Both the position numbers and the translations under genes were made by a program. A stretch of DNA of 64,000 nt from positions 2,046,001 through 2,110,000 of the forward strand of contig JAHQRK010000010.1 of the NCBI GenBank assembly GCA_019828595.1. The letters are read 5' to 3'. Numbering within the stretch: position 1 is the stretch's first letter; the number at the start of each line of letters is the position of its first letter. The stretch comes from Aphanomyces cochlioides (Eukaryota; Oomycota; Saprolegniomycetes; Saprolegniales; Verrucalvaceae). Under the pieces are notes generated by a model. The model did not search any database and was not told the origin of the DNA. It saw only the letters and a list, made by a program, of their open reading frames with translations. Below are positions 23,014 through 34,401 of this stretch, piece after piece.

Positions 23014-25102
23014 TCAGACATCTATCATTTCGGCCGCACCACCAGCTGAGGGGGAGCCTGGGGGATGCGCATCGTCACCAGGATGATCATCCGGAGGGTT
23101 GTCAGGACCTTGGTCATCGACATCGGGGCCTTGATCCACCGCTTCGAGGAAGCGGGTGAGGCGAGCCCACCGTTCAAGACGACGATCATGAGTCAAACGA
23201 GTTGGGTATTGGGGACCTCGAAGATACAATTCGTCTCCCTTCTCATCACCGGCCCGACCACGAGACTTGCTTCGCCCACCGCCACTCTTCGACTGAACGG
23301 TGTGACTCTTGTTACCGAACGTCCGCTCTACCTCCCGCAATAATTCGCTACGGTTATGCACCAAACCACGAGCGGACGAGTCGTCGGGCACCTTGTTGAT
23401 CGCCTTGTAATAATTCTGGTGGTAGATGGGGTTATGCACTTTGCAGCGTCTCCAATAGTTACGGCAACGTGCGTGCTTCCCCGCCTTGATGCTTGGACCA
23501 TAACACAAGGAGTGAGAGGAGTTATCCACATGTACCCCCTCATGGCGGAGAAAACAAGTGTCGCGTGGAATCTCGCAGGATGACCCGTCAGACATACGAC
23601 CACCACACAAATTGCCTTGAGGGGCGGGAGCTGGAGTAGGTTCAGCTGCACTCTTGTTGACAATACGCTCCAGGGCTTGTCGGATCCTTGGAATTTCCTG
23701 ATTGAATTGTTGAGCTTCGAGGCGAGCAGTGGTATTCGCCAATTTTCGCCCTTGTTCCACCATGACATGGGCCATATCGATCATCGCGTCGGCAAGGCGG
23801 TCCAAATCCGCTGCAAGGGGAGCGTTGATTTGGCGAGACACGTTGATGCAACCCACAAGATGGTTCAGGGTCGACTCGATATGGTTTTGCTCCAGGACAT
23901 GAACAGGCTGATAAATCGTGGGGAGATGATCGAGACCAGGTTCGGAGTCATACGGCTCTTCGTCGGAGGCGACGTCTGGAATCGCCGCAGAATCGGACCG
24001 ACCACCAGGGGAAGATGGAGCAGATGAGGAGACCCTTGCTTTTACTTTCCCCGATTTTGACCGAGGAGTGGGTGGGGTCACGGCGAATGGGTCGAAATGA
24101 CGGCGTCTCTTGGGTTGACTACGCTTGCTCCGTTTTCCAGAGCTTCTCTTCCGCTTGGTCGATCGATCGGGAGCCTCGGGACTCGAGCCGTTGATGACAA
24201 TCGGCGTTGCATCGGTACAATCGGATGAACGCAAAGGTGGAAAGCCATCCGACCCCGCGTCTCTGTCGGAAGAGGAGGAATATGGAGGGCTCCCGAATGC
24301 GCTGCTATCTGACATTCGACCACCTTGTCCTGACGAATCACTCTCGGCGCTTGAATTACTGTGGCTTGGTCCCTGATTGGCTGGTGCGGTCGCTGACAAG
24401 GGTGGAAAGGGATGATGATCGAAACAATTGGTGATGTTGGGGGGAAAAAACTCCGGATGCCTTCGAGCGATAGAACAGAGGCGAGAGCGGGCAGTCTCCA
24501 CACCATTCCTCACTACATCCATGGCTCTACTTTGGGCGGCGACGTAACGGGACATGGAAGTTTCCATACTTCGAAAATGTCTGAGGCGTCCACTGTAAGT
24601 GTGAGCAATTGGGAAGTTACTGGTCACGTTTGTTGAGAATTGATTCAGAGCTCGGATGAAGTCGGCAATCTCACGGGTTCGCCCGTCGAGTGCTCTCGAA
24701 TGGTGTCTCATGATTGTTAACACACGACTCAAGCGCTGTTCCAATGCAAAAGCGGCCAAATATTCCAGCGACGGGTCAATAAGTTGGGCACGATGAGCGA
24801 CATGCTGTTGATCAATGAGTGCCAAATCATTCTGGGATTCCCGCTGGATCTTCTGAAGATAATTGTCCATCTCAGTTGTACGGGTTTCGACTTCAAAAAG
24901 AAAATCAGCAAAAAGTTGGGTATTCAAAGCGCGCGCCGATGTATCCAAACTTGCGGCATCCCGGTTATTGATACTTTCTTCTGCTTGCCTCGTTGCCGGG
25001 GTCCAGAACATGAGCGATTCGTATGGCTCGGTCAAAAGCCAACAGATCCCGGACCAAATTGTCGGCAGCCTTCAAGTCAGCAGCGGAACCACTTGACGAC
25101 AT
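23014..25102 (-). CDS. Antisense ORF 1 of element B: NLS, Cys/His-rich protein
   Basis: This minus-strand frame lies between pol and the 3' LTR and is transcribed, if at all, opposite to the element. It is open for 665 codons from ATG 25011. A better N-terminus may be ATG 25102 (MSSSGSAADLKAADN), joined by a 1-nt shift near 25000. Features in order are a helical N-terminal half (LTIMRHHSRALDGRTREI), a Ser/acidic linker, a strong nuclear localisation signal (KRKRSSGKRSKRSQPKRRR), a second helical region, a Cys/His cluster (CEIPRDTCFLRHEGVH, then LCYG, HARC, RRCKVH) that could bind zinc, and an acidic Asp/Pro tail. I do not recognise a family. The length without stops, set beside a broken sense pol, argues that it is a real gene of the element. 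Confidence 0.65.
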
Positions 25103-25407
25103 GGCAAATATGAAAATGGGCACGAACGGAATAGACCTGAAATGCGCGACGAGGACACAACGGCGAGAGAAGGAGAGAAACAAGAAAATCCCGTTTTATC
25201 CTGAAAATTAAGAACCGAATTCGCCCGTTGGTCGAGAAGTAGAATGGACATCAACGGCTAGAGAAACTACAGTTGATCGTCATCGGCTTCCGTGGACGCC
25301 GTGTCTAAATGCGACTGGCCTTTTTGCTCGAGATGGCGTCCCGCGGCCCTATACACGCATGTGGACAGAGGATTCGAACATGGTTTGCCGCGACGCGTCA
25401 ACATGCC

Positions 25408-25878
25408 TCAAGGCGGACCAGAACGGCGATGACCGGATTGCTCCCCCGTTGACAGTTGCGCGACGGCATCGGTTAGTCGTTCGATCTCAGTGTTAAGAAG
25501 TTGGATACGCTCATTAGCCTGCGCCAGCAACCGCCCTTGTTCAGAAAGACGAACGTTGACTTGCGTGATATGAAGCGCTTGGTTTCGAAGCTCGGAAGTG
25601 GGGCTATGCGCCTCCGGACCAGGCACGGTTGGTTCAAAGTCGGTTTCAGACGAGCGACGAGAAGACTGTGGGCACTCTTGCTGAGGCTGGGTGGACGGCA
25701 TTCCAGACGATGTCGAAGGAAAGACACTGGCGAAGGCCGGAATTCCCCCCTTTGGCGGGACGAATGGGAGATTGCTTGCTTCTCCCTGTATTGGCGACGT
25801 TCGTTTCGATTGACGTCCATTTGAAGATGCGTTCGATCTGACCGAAGTCAGCCGAGTTTGGCCCCTGGTTTGACTCAT
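25408..25878 (-). CDS. Antisense ORF 2 of element B: coiled-coil protein
   Basis: The 156-aa frame starts at ATG 25878, about 130 bp inside the 3' LTR, on the strand opposite to pol. A basic Ser-rich N-terminus (SNGRQSKRTSP) is followed by a Pro/Ser-rich linker and a C-terminal helix with leucine heptads (ERIQLLNTEIERLTDAVAQL) that should form a coiled coil. No homologous family is recognised. Its position, just inside the 3' LTR in antisense, resembles the antisense frame of element C. Confidence 0.55.
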   Translation of the reverse strand: MSQTRGQTRLTSVRSNASSNGRQSKRTSPIQGEASNLPFVPPKGGIPAFASVFPSTSSGMPSTQPQQECPQSSRRSSETDFEPTVPGPEAHSPTSELRNQALHITQVNVRLSEQGRLLAQANERIQLLNTEIERLTDAVAQLSTGEQSGHRRSGPP

Positions 25879-26004
25879 GATAGCCACCAACACAATTTTG
25901 AAGTCAATTTCTCCCAGCCCCTATCTGAGCGAAGAACGAATATACTACAGTAGCTTGTTTGGTCTGGCGCTTTCTCTGGGAGTCGCACCGAGACCAGGGT
26001 GGCT

Positions 26005-26874
26005 TGTGAAGGAGAAAAATCCTGTGAAACTTGGGACATTTGGTAACCCTACACCCTCAAGCCGCCCGACCCGTCGCGTCAACCCGTTCATGTCACTCAC
26101 GTTGAAGACTCCAGACGACCTGGCTTTCCCGGGAACTCCTGGGAAGCGTCGGAACGATCGGAACCAGGAAAGAACCACAATGTTACGAATAGGCGAATTA
26201 CAGCGGCATCCAAACCAGCCCAACTGACTCGCAAAAGGGCAGCTAATAGCTACTGCCACCAATGATACAAGAAGCAACGGCAGAGCCAGTCGACAACGAA
26301 GAGTGAGTAAGAGCAGTCACAAGTGTGAAGAACGACAAGGAGGGTGCACTCACGGTGTCACGACGTGTAAAGAAACTAGATTAGCTTTCCATTAGGATTA
26401 AATCGAATAATTGACTTCCTCTTTTGCGGTGTATGAGCCACTGAGTTCATCTGCTCTCTTGTTGTGAAGTATCAGCGTCAAGAAGATTGTTGGAGCGGCC
26501 GCGTGTATCGTCAGCGCCCGTGTCCTGTTGTTGGTTGACCGAGTTTCATTCGCGGCGACCTCCTGCTTTCTCCCGGATTGTCCGAGTTTCATTCACGGCG
26601 ATCTTTGGTTTCCCTGCCTTGCTGTCAACTGCGACACACCTCTTGTCTGAGCTACAAGAACCCCTCTGCCTCTGCCTGCTTTGCCTGCTCCGTGTCAACT
26701 GCGACTGTTGTCGGCGAAGAGTCAGCCCCCCATTTCACCCCTACTTCCAGACCCTTGCAAAGTCCAGGAAGCCCCCGATCGTACCCGAACTCGGAGTCGA
26801 AAGCTCTACAAATTACCAGTCACCTAGACATTCTTGTGCGGGCGTGCTTTCTTTGTGCGTCCACCTTCCCCACA
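26005..26874 (+). repeat. 3' LTR of element B
   Basis: The 870-bp copy begins TGTGAAGG and ends CCCACA. It shares with the 57-61 kb copy four variants that the 5' LTR lacks (first bases TGTG, AAACTAGATT, CGTGTCAAC, CCTTCCCC). Confidence 0.9.
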
Positions 26875-27134
26875 GAAAGGTCTTGTGGCCGGTCATACGT
26901 ATCAGAAGCTGCTGTAGGATTGAATTGCGATCGGAGTTTGTCAAGTCCATGTTGGCACGCATTGTTGTTTTTTTTAATTTGGAACCTTGGTGCGTACTGA
27001 TAAATATTATCTAAAACGCACATTCAAAAACGGTAGGAAACATATGCTTGACTCAATTGATATTATCGTTTACATATTTTACAAATATTCAGTCAATGTA
27101 TAGTATGAAGCACAGAGATATATTATACAATTCC
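26875..27134. other. Short intergenic stretch, nothing recognised
   Basis: AT-rich flank after element B. No gene or repeat was recognised. Confidence 0.4.
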
Positions 27135-27834
27135 TTAAATATATCTCATGATTCTGTATCCTTTACCATAGACAGTAAACAACTCATCACCCTTCTTCAC
27201 ATCGCGAGTCATGCGAATGTAAATTTGGCCATCCACATAATGATCGAAAGTGCAATTGGTTTTGAAATATGTACCTCGAATACTGCGATTGATAAAGGAT
27301 CCAGCGTAGCAAATTTTATCCACCGGGATCTCACGAATACCGTATTTCTCACCTCTTACCAAGTCAATAGTATATCTATTGTCTGGAGGAGTATCCGTCT
27401 GACATTGATATATTGTCACATAGCCACCTATTGTTCATCCTCAGTAATAATTTGATATGAAAATACCTTCAGATTTATCGACAGCTGCAAATACACCATT
27501 GCCAGCCCCTCTCAAGTTCGACGGTTTTACTTCAACGGTTGGATCTTTGGCTGTCAAGTAACCACGCTCTGCAGCATCGGTTTCGGTGAGTTTTTCGCGA
27601 TAAGTTGCTCTGAGGGTGCAACTTCGTTTGCTTCGTCCATTCGGAAATAAGTGCGACTTTTCGACGTTCATAATCCATCTTGTTTCGAATCTTTTTGGCT
27701 TCTTTTCTCTCCGAATCAGTCTTTTTCGTACGCAAAGTTGGCACAGTCACGTTCGGATGAAATTTTGAAGCATGACGTTTCATGTTTGCACGCTTTGAAA
27801 AGTAGAGAGGGCATCCTGGGTATTTAACAGACAT
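27135..27834 (-). pseudogene. SET-domain protein with degenerate C2H2 finger, frameshifted
   Basis: The minus-strand frame starts MSVKYPGCPLYFSKR and holds a C2H2-like finger in which the first cysteine is missing (Tyr/Pro instead) but the histidine pair in MKRHASKFH is present. The frame must shift by one base near 27620 to join TETDAAERGYLTAKDPTVEV. The SET domain begins at SNLRGAGNGVFAA. A 39-nt GT-AG intron (27428-27466) then joins in frame to TIYQCQTDTPPDNRYTIDL, INRS and GDELFTVYG, the typical SET end. SET proteins methylate lysines. The single indel suggests a recent pseudogene or a sequencing error. A third alternative is a short unrecognised intron. Confidence 0.6.
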
Positions 27835-28041
27835 CGTGAGTTGAAAAGTGACGACTCTGATGATTGGATTTAATAGGTTACATAATTACATCACACATTA
27901 TTGCAGTGTGATATAAATTAAATATAGATTAAAGTATTGAAGTGAATGCAAATAAATTACTCACTTCACAACGCATCCTTGAAGTGACTGTGATATAGAA
28001 AAATAAGTTGTATTATATTGTCTTTTTCACTCAAATTTGTA

Positions 28042-28246
28042 CTACCTCCGCCAAAATAAAAATCCGATTGGACAAAAATTGGCATTTTATCATCATTTTT
28101 TGGAGTTTCGAAAAACTGAAATTATCAATAATATCGTGGACCATGTTTGTATTAATATTTATTTAAATATATTACGTTGTGATCGGACATTTATTTCGGA
28201 TCTTCAACTCTCTTGAAATCGGACTTTTATTTCGGACCGGAGGTAG
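28042..28246. mobile_element. Stowaway-like MITE, 205 bp
   Basis: The terminal inverted repeats CTACCTCCG...AAAATAAAAATCCGAT and its reverse, ending CGGAGGTAG, are imperfect over about 30 bp. They are flanked by TA on both sides (28040-28041 and 28247-28248), the target duplication of Tc1/mariner elements. The TIR resembles the plant Stowaway consensus. No coding capacity. Inside the right half, a 20-bp ATCGGAC.TTTATTTCGGA unit is repeated. Confidence 0.8.
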
Positions 28247-30029
28247 TACTAGTATTTTTTACCAAAATCAAAATTATTTCCAAATCGATTTGATCATATT
28301 GAAGTCAAGTATAAAAGGAAAGTACAGTATTGTTGATTTGATACGAATTTCCAGACCCCGTTCAATCGAATCACGCCGGCGGATCGATTCACCAATCGAC
28401 GCCATTGGCTAATAAATATTTTGGGCGATTTTGATTGGCTGAATAAAATTTTAAAGAAAGTACAGTTCCCATGAGAGAAAGTACTGTTCTAATTTTCATT
28501 CATCCAATGTATTGGCGCGATTGGAGATTGATACAAAAAACGAATCCAAATTGGGAAATTTCTAGCGAATCCACAATACATTGGCCAAGTTAATTTCACG
28601 TGTGTTAGGGTGTGTTTTGCGTGAATTTGGTAAATACTCGATTCTGATTGGCTGATCGATTTGCAGATCGTTTTGAAAGATCGATACATTTCAGACCCCT
28701 CTCACAATTTAGAATGAAATCGACAATATTTCGTAGGTAATTTGAAGGACGTATATGAAGATTTGGATATAATAAAAACTTTTTCGCACAGTTTATCGAT
28801 TAATGACTCTTAGGCGGAAATTGTGGGACAATCGTGGGAACAATAAAACGCATGTACTGAAGGCATAAAACTGCTAAGTAAAACACTTAAGTTGCTTTGA
28901 CTCTTGAGTGATGATGTGTACAAGCCCTCTTCAAAGTGCCTCACTTCGAGGCGACCTACGAACTACACTGCCATAGATAGTAAATGAGATCAAAGAGCTT
29001 CTAGCAACTTTACAACAGCGTTATCATAAAGGAAGGATAGGATGTGCTTTCGTATTCTACTTCCTAGTAAAGACGCCTGAACGCCTTAGGGAGCGTGTTT
29101 GAGCTGCAAATTATCGTAACTTGCACTGAATGGTTCATGGAGCCTGAGTGAACACAGAATTTCTGTATGTTTGCAAAGCGTGTTAACTGCAGACACAGAA
29201 ACTGTCGAGACAAACGCACAGACAGATGATGCCATTTCTAATAGCTTAGGACTTGGCGACTCCTGTTCAATTGATCTTTCAGAGAAGAGTCAAGATCTAG
29301 ATGTAGCACACGCCCCTAAGATGAGCTTACTATGTTAGATAGACTCTAACATCATGAACAATAATGTAACACCAGTGTCTCTGCGGTGGTTCATTCATGA
29401 ATGGTTGCCCAGATCAAATCTGGGCTACCGTATCTCAAATTATGGACTTAAAGCTTTCTCAAACTGTATAAGCATTAGTCTTAGCTCCTAGCTCTGGAAG
29501 TTTGCTTCACAAGAACAGTGTTCGTTCCTCTAGGTCGGGGCTGTCATTTTGGCACTTTCACGAAGAAAAGACGTCGATCGTCAAAACCCTATAAATTTAT
29601 AGTGTGGGACACTGTCCCACAAAATCCGTAAAAATTATATGTGGTCATGAAAATGTGTGAAAACGACTGACATGAAAATTTTGATTTTCTTGAAAATCTG
29701 GGACAATTTGTCCCACAAATGCTCTAAAACTTGATAAAATCGCCCACAAATTCCGGAGAATGCAAGATTTCGCAAGGAGGTTACTTCGGACTCAAATACG
29801 TAAATTTATGTAAATTTGACAAAAATGGTATAGAAAATGATCAAATACCCAATTGTACGGAAAAACACACATTACACTTCCCTCGGATCCTAACGCAATG
29901 TAGAACATTGCAAGCAGGACAAGTTCGTATTTACTGTTAATACGAATAATAGAGATGGCAATAATCTTACAAAAAGATTTGTCAAATTTTGACAAATCCA
30001 TTACTCACTTGATGTATAAAGGTATCGGA
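28247..30029. other. AT-rich intergenic region, no gene recognised
   Basis: The region holds short frames only. Several copies of a GTCCCACA/TGTGGGAC motif occur near 28823, 29605 and 29710, which suggests decayed fold-back or MITE fragments, but no complete element is definable. Confidence 0.45.
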
Positions 30030-30141
30030 GGTGTGGGACCCCGGAGGTCTCGTCAGGTCCGAGACTTATCCGGATGAAACCCAAGTTATTTTAAGTCCAG
30101 AGTGAAAATATCTTGGGTATTGCTCCTTCAGGTCCCACACC
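30030..30141. repeat. 112-bp fold-back repeat with 11-bp perfect ends
   Basis: GGTGTGGGACC at 30030-30040 and its exact reverse complement GGTCCCACACC at 30131-30141 bound a 112-bp segment. No target duplication is clear. It may be a small MITE. Confidence 0.6.
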
Positions 30142-30880
30142 ACTGATAGGCTAAAATAAAACTTACATTTCCATCCACTGGAGGCATATCAAGATAAAAG
30201 TACACTTCATGACAATAGAATTCATGAACAATCAAGCAATAAGCTACACTAGAGCTGCAAATGGAATTAAAACGAGCAAAATCGTAGGAATACAGCTCAA
30301 ATCTATAACCTAACAACGCAATAGAGCATACATATGCACGCAACCTAGACAGTGTGGCTTTTGTTCTCGCAGCAAGGGCAAGACCAAAGTCCATCGACAG
30401 CGGAAATTAGCCTCTATATGCCATACTATAATAGTATTGAAAAATGAACATGTATTCTGGTTTTATTCATAAATTTCGCAGTGTATGGATGCTTGGTTCA
30501 TGTTGTCATTCCTCTTGAAATGGAAAATATAACCAATGAAATTTCTCCAATTTCATATTTTCTAACCAATAATTATATTCTTTGTACAACCAATCAAATC
30601 TTTTCAAATGCTATAAATAAAATAAATGTTCTTGGAATATTTTTAATGGTTTTCAATAGGTTGATCAAGTGAAAACTATTTTATTAAGCTTCTGTCCCAA
30701 TTATCTAGTGGATATTGTACCTGTATTCACAGTGGGTCCTGACCTGGGTCCTACCTATACAAACACTTATAGAGTTTTCTTTGTTCTTTTCCAAAGCGGA
30801 GCAGCCATACTTGTCGCTGCCCGCGAAATCTCGATGGCGCTTCTGTGGAACTTACACAGATATGCACCTGGCTGTGTCCC
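30142..30880. other. AT-rich intergenic region
   Basis: No recognisable gene. It probably contains the promoter of the gene at 30881. Confidence 0.4.
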
Positions 30881-31351
30881 ATGGAAACGACTCTGCAAAG
30901 AAAGGCACGGGTGGTGAAACGTCGTCTTCGAGCGTGTCCTTCTCGTAGAATCTTTTTCCCAAGAGATGCACTGAGTAAAATTGAACCAACCAGACGCGTT
31001 GCTGTGGCAAATCAATTGCTTGCATCCTTGCTCAGCTCCGTCAAGCTCTTGCAATGCATCTGGAATCGGACTCACTATCGAATTTGCTCCACTCTGCGCA
31101 CATTCATGCGATCTCGTCCATCGTCCAAGCAGCTTTTGACGCCTGTCTCGACACCCGAAGACGATCTCCGACACCATTTACTCGCTCTCCAGCTCGAGCC
31201 CATCGAGGAGACCAAGCCACTCGATCTCGTCGAGAATAATCCTGAAGATACGAGCGACTGGGGCTGGTTTGAAGACTTTGCGTCGCGCGATGCTGAAGAA
31301 GTCGAGCGGTTTCAATCGTTCCACCAAGACGATCTCCATCGCGCTGCCTAG
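30881..31351 (+). CDS. Small protein with C-terminal WGWF acidic motif
   Basis: The 156-aa frame starts at ATG 30881. The N-terminus is very basic (KARVVKRRLRACPSRR). A helical middle contains RVAVANQLLASLLSSVKLL, and the C-terminus has EDTSDWGWFEDFASRD. I do not recognise a named family. The tryptophan/phenylalanine motif flanked by acidic residues recurs in the PX-domain protein at 40858 (SAEWGWFADIDSSG), which suggests a shared binding element or common origin. It lies about 200 bp upstream of the next gene on the same strand. Confidence 0.65.
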   Translation: METTLQRKARVVKRRLRACPSRRIFFPRDALSKIEPTRRVAVANQLLASLLSSVKLLQCIWNRTHYRICSTLRTFMRSRPSSKQLLTPVSTPEDDLRHHLLALQLEPIEETKPLDLVENNPEDTSDWGWFEDFASRDAEEVERFQSFHQDDLHRAA

Positions 31352-31548
31352 CCATGCCAGTCCACGCTCCTATTTAGCAGTTCCTCGTTCGATGGCGTCG
31401 TAGCACCGCCACAGGAAGCCGCCAAGGCCATCGTTGTCTGTCGTGTTGCGTCTTGTAACTCTAATGCATTTGCTTGTCAAATTGACCAGCGGTTACACTT
31501 GAAACGGTTTCACTCGACGGGACCGCCGCCAGTTACACAGCTTTAGCC

Positions 31549-33854
31549 ATGGCATTCACGGCGACAAGACCGCAATCCGCGCGTCCGTCGTCAACATGCC
31601 ACCGAACTGGACCAAAGACCAACAAGATCACGCTCGGGATGTACCGCTTCCAGCCGAATACGTCGGCGCTCGAGCGCGTCGGCCCCGTCGACGTCCACAG
31701 CACGGTGTTGGCGCTGCTCCACCTCATGGCCGACGACTCTGTCCATCTCCATCAAGCCGCCCATCAAGTCAAGATGCATCGCTTCCGAGCGCATATCCCA
31801 AGCACAGTTGTCATCGGGCGGCACTCGGAGCCGGCCGCTTGGTATTACACCAACAAAGAAGGCTTCGTCCTCAAGAAACACGCGGCGCATTGCACGTGGA
31901 AACACGTCCGGGAAGCATTCTGCGGCCGCTTCCATCCAAGTCAGACGAGTGCCCAAGACGGAGGAGGCAAAAATCTCAACTGGCCGGTCGCGGTGGCCAA
32001 ATTCGCCGACGGCCGCATGCGTCTCCTCACTCTTCATGCCGTCTACGCTCTCCTGCGCACGCTCGATGCCCAGTGTCCGTCCGAGACGCTGTCTAGCCAT
32101 CCTTTCTGCATCCAAACGTTCGTTCCCCCTGCAAAGCGCGTCCGATACATCAGCATTTACACGATGGTACGCCAATCCCCCCTGGTTTCCCCCCTTGACG
32201 TCGACTTGTAGGTTCGAAACATCAACGATTGCCACGTTGTGGTGGCGGAATTGCCGCCGAATTACAGAGAGCAAACGCATGATAATCTCGACGTCAACAT
32301 GGCCACGGAACCGATTGAATTACTCGAAGCAGGTACGAAACTTTCGACTTTTCCCCCTTGGAAGGGGGGCGAAGGGGGGAACTCACGGGGGGGACGGCGT
32401 TGTAGAGAACAGCCTGGTCGTCGAGTCGATCAAACGCACGACGTTGCTGCTGATCCACCACGTGAACCGCAAGAACACGGCGTCGGACACGCCCGTGATC
32501 AGCAAATTGGTCGCCGAGTACATGATCCACACCAAGGACAACGAGTGCTACTTGACGGCGATCCTCGGCGTGAGCTGGCAAAATGGCGACCAAGTGCAGC
32601 TCGCAGACTTTCAAGTACGTCTCGCCGCACTACCTGGCGCCGTCGACGAGCTCGTTCACGCCGCCGTAGACGCAGAAGATCCACGACATTGGCATTGCGA
32701 ACAACCAGTTGGAACCGCAACTTCCGAAAAGCCAAAAAGCCGTCGCGAGGCAGATCCAAACGTTCGCCAAGAGCTTGAAAGGGAGCACGGAACTCTACGA
32801 AGCGGCCGAACGCCACGCCGCAGAGTGCCAAGAAGCGGCCGAGAAGTTCCAAGCGCAAGTCGTCGCGCTCCACGCCGAGCTCGAGCTCGTGAAAGCGCAG
32901 CTGGACGACTCGTCGGCGTTTGCCGACGCCCAGCGCAAGATCAAGTTCCTCGAAGGCCACTTGGAGCTCCGGGACAAGGACATTGCACAGATCGAGGAGG
33001 CCGTGGCGGCGCAAACCGCGCGGGCGAATGAAGCCGAGGCGGAATTGTACAAGGAGCGGAATCGCTTCTGCGTCGCGATGACGGAAGCGCATGAAAAAAT
33101 TGACGCGTTGACGATGGAGATCGCATCCACGGCGCATTTGCACTCGGAACTCGACGCCCAAGTCGCCGCGAAGGACCAAGCGCTCCATGCCGCCAAGACG
33201 ACGATCCAAGCGCTCCAGGAAGCGCTCGACCGGCAGAAACTCGAGACGCATCATGCACAACATGAAAATTCCAAGCTCGAGCTCCAGTTGCACCAGTTTG
33301 AAGCCGAGAACGGCAAACTCAAAGCGCTCATGCCGTTCGCGTCCGTGAAGAAAGTCAACTACTGCGACAAGATGCATCTCCACGACATGGCGATGGTGTG
33401 GCCAGAGTTCCGCATGGAGATCTCGCTCGTGAACCGCGCGCTGAGTGCGCACTACAGCGCCATCAAGCGCACATTTGAGGCCTACAAGACGGTCAAAGTG
33501 CCGATTCTAGCGCATGCGATCGCGCTTGGAAGGACGCACGCGTTGATTCCGCACCAACTAAACTTTGCACAGCTCCTCGAGTGCATGGAGAAGTGCCATG
33601 TCGTCACGACGCGGTTTCCCGCCGCGCAGTTGGAAGCGCTCTTTACAAAATGCACGGCCCCACGGTGGGAAAAGATCCCCGGCGTGAAAACGACCACCGC
33701 CGGCGTCTCCATGCCACGAGGGATGACGCTCCATGAGTTTATGGAGCTCCTCGTCAGAATTGCAAGCGTCCGCGGCGGCGGCAAGAGCGGACTCGTCGCC
33801 GATCATCTTCATTTGATGATGGAAGAATGCATCTACCCCAACGTCCACACTTAA
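31549..33854 (+). CDS. Uncharacterised coiled-coil protein, 710 aa, four exons
   Basis: Exons 31549-32166, 32212-32332, 32406-32614 and 32670-33854 join through GT-AG introns of 45, 73 and 55 nt with perfect frame, giving 710 aa. The N-terminal ~315 residues look globular (VHSTVLALLHLMADD, HRFRAHIPSTVVIG, EYMIHTKDNECYLTAILGV). Residues ~330-530 are a long Ala/Glu/Gln-rich coiled coil (RDKDIAQIEEAVAAQTARA). The C-terminal ~180 residues are again globular, with HQLNFAQLLECMEKCHVV and MTLHEFMELLVRIASVR, reminiscent of EF-hand-like helices but without calcium ligands I can assign. Family unknown. Because the neighbouring gene has flagellar-type domains, a cytoskeletal or axonemal role is possible but only inferred. 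Confidence 0.85.
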
Positions 33855-34401
33855 AAACTCTCCCCGAGACGACAGAGCGGCGCCAGAGACGCCCAGCGCA
33901 AGCTAAACCATCGCTCCATGTTCGTGAGCAACCAGAGGAAGCTCTATAGGTCCAGGAGCGATGCCATGACGTGGCCATCGGACGGATGTAAAAATCTCAC
34001 AATTTGCAAATGTCCATCACTTTTTCACCATGAGAGCACTTCGCATACTCGGCCGCGGTGGCGAATTCCGCCGCGCTGCTTGGAGAACCTCTAGCTTGCT
34101 TTACTCTGGACGACACGACGGCCTCGAATCTGCAATCTCTGCGCTCTGCATCGAGCTACAAGTCGAGCCAGGTGACCCGCTACGCGGCTAGATAGAGACT
34201 TGACGAAGCCACCAGTGAAACGACAGCGACAGCAGCGATCACCCAGCGAGGAGACCAACTTGCAAGCTGCCAGAGCCGCGGGAGACTGCAGGGAGAGCGC
34301 TCCTCGCGATGCTACAAGTGGCGATGGACTTCCTGCGACTTCCTTCTCTCGCTTGGCGCGGATTGGAGGATCTTTTCCGGATGAGTGGCCAAATCGAGAG
34401 C
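33855..34401. other. Intergenic, likely promoter of NTA1-type gene
   Basis: The sequence is GC-rich with no convincing frame. An upstream in-frame ATG at 34309 (and 34381) could extend the next protein by 31 (or 7) residues. The short start at 34402 is preferred because family members begin close to the first beta strand. Confidence 0.4.

Larger units (their letters stand above)
15096..26874 (+). mobile_element. Ty3/gypsy LTR retrotransposon B with antisense genes, 11.8 kb
   Basis: The order on the plus strand is LTR (870 bp), primer binding site, gag, protease, RT/RNase H, integrase, then a 3.1-kb region holding two minus-strand frames, then the second LTR. The LTRs differ at about four sites in 870 bp, so insertion was recent, yet pol carries at least one nonsense codon and several frameshifts. 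Five bases before the first LTR read CGAAG and five after the last read GAAAG, so a perfect target duplication is not visible. The element is probably moved in trans by intact relatives, or the assembly contains indel errors. Confidence 0.92.

Noticed and set aside
31591..32280. Long minus-strand frame over the coiled-coil gene
   Set aside because: This is a GC-rich shadow. The plus strand has frame-consistent introns and protein-like composition.
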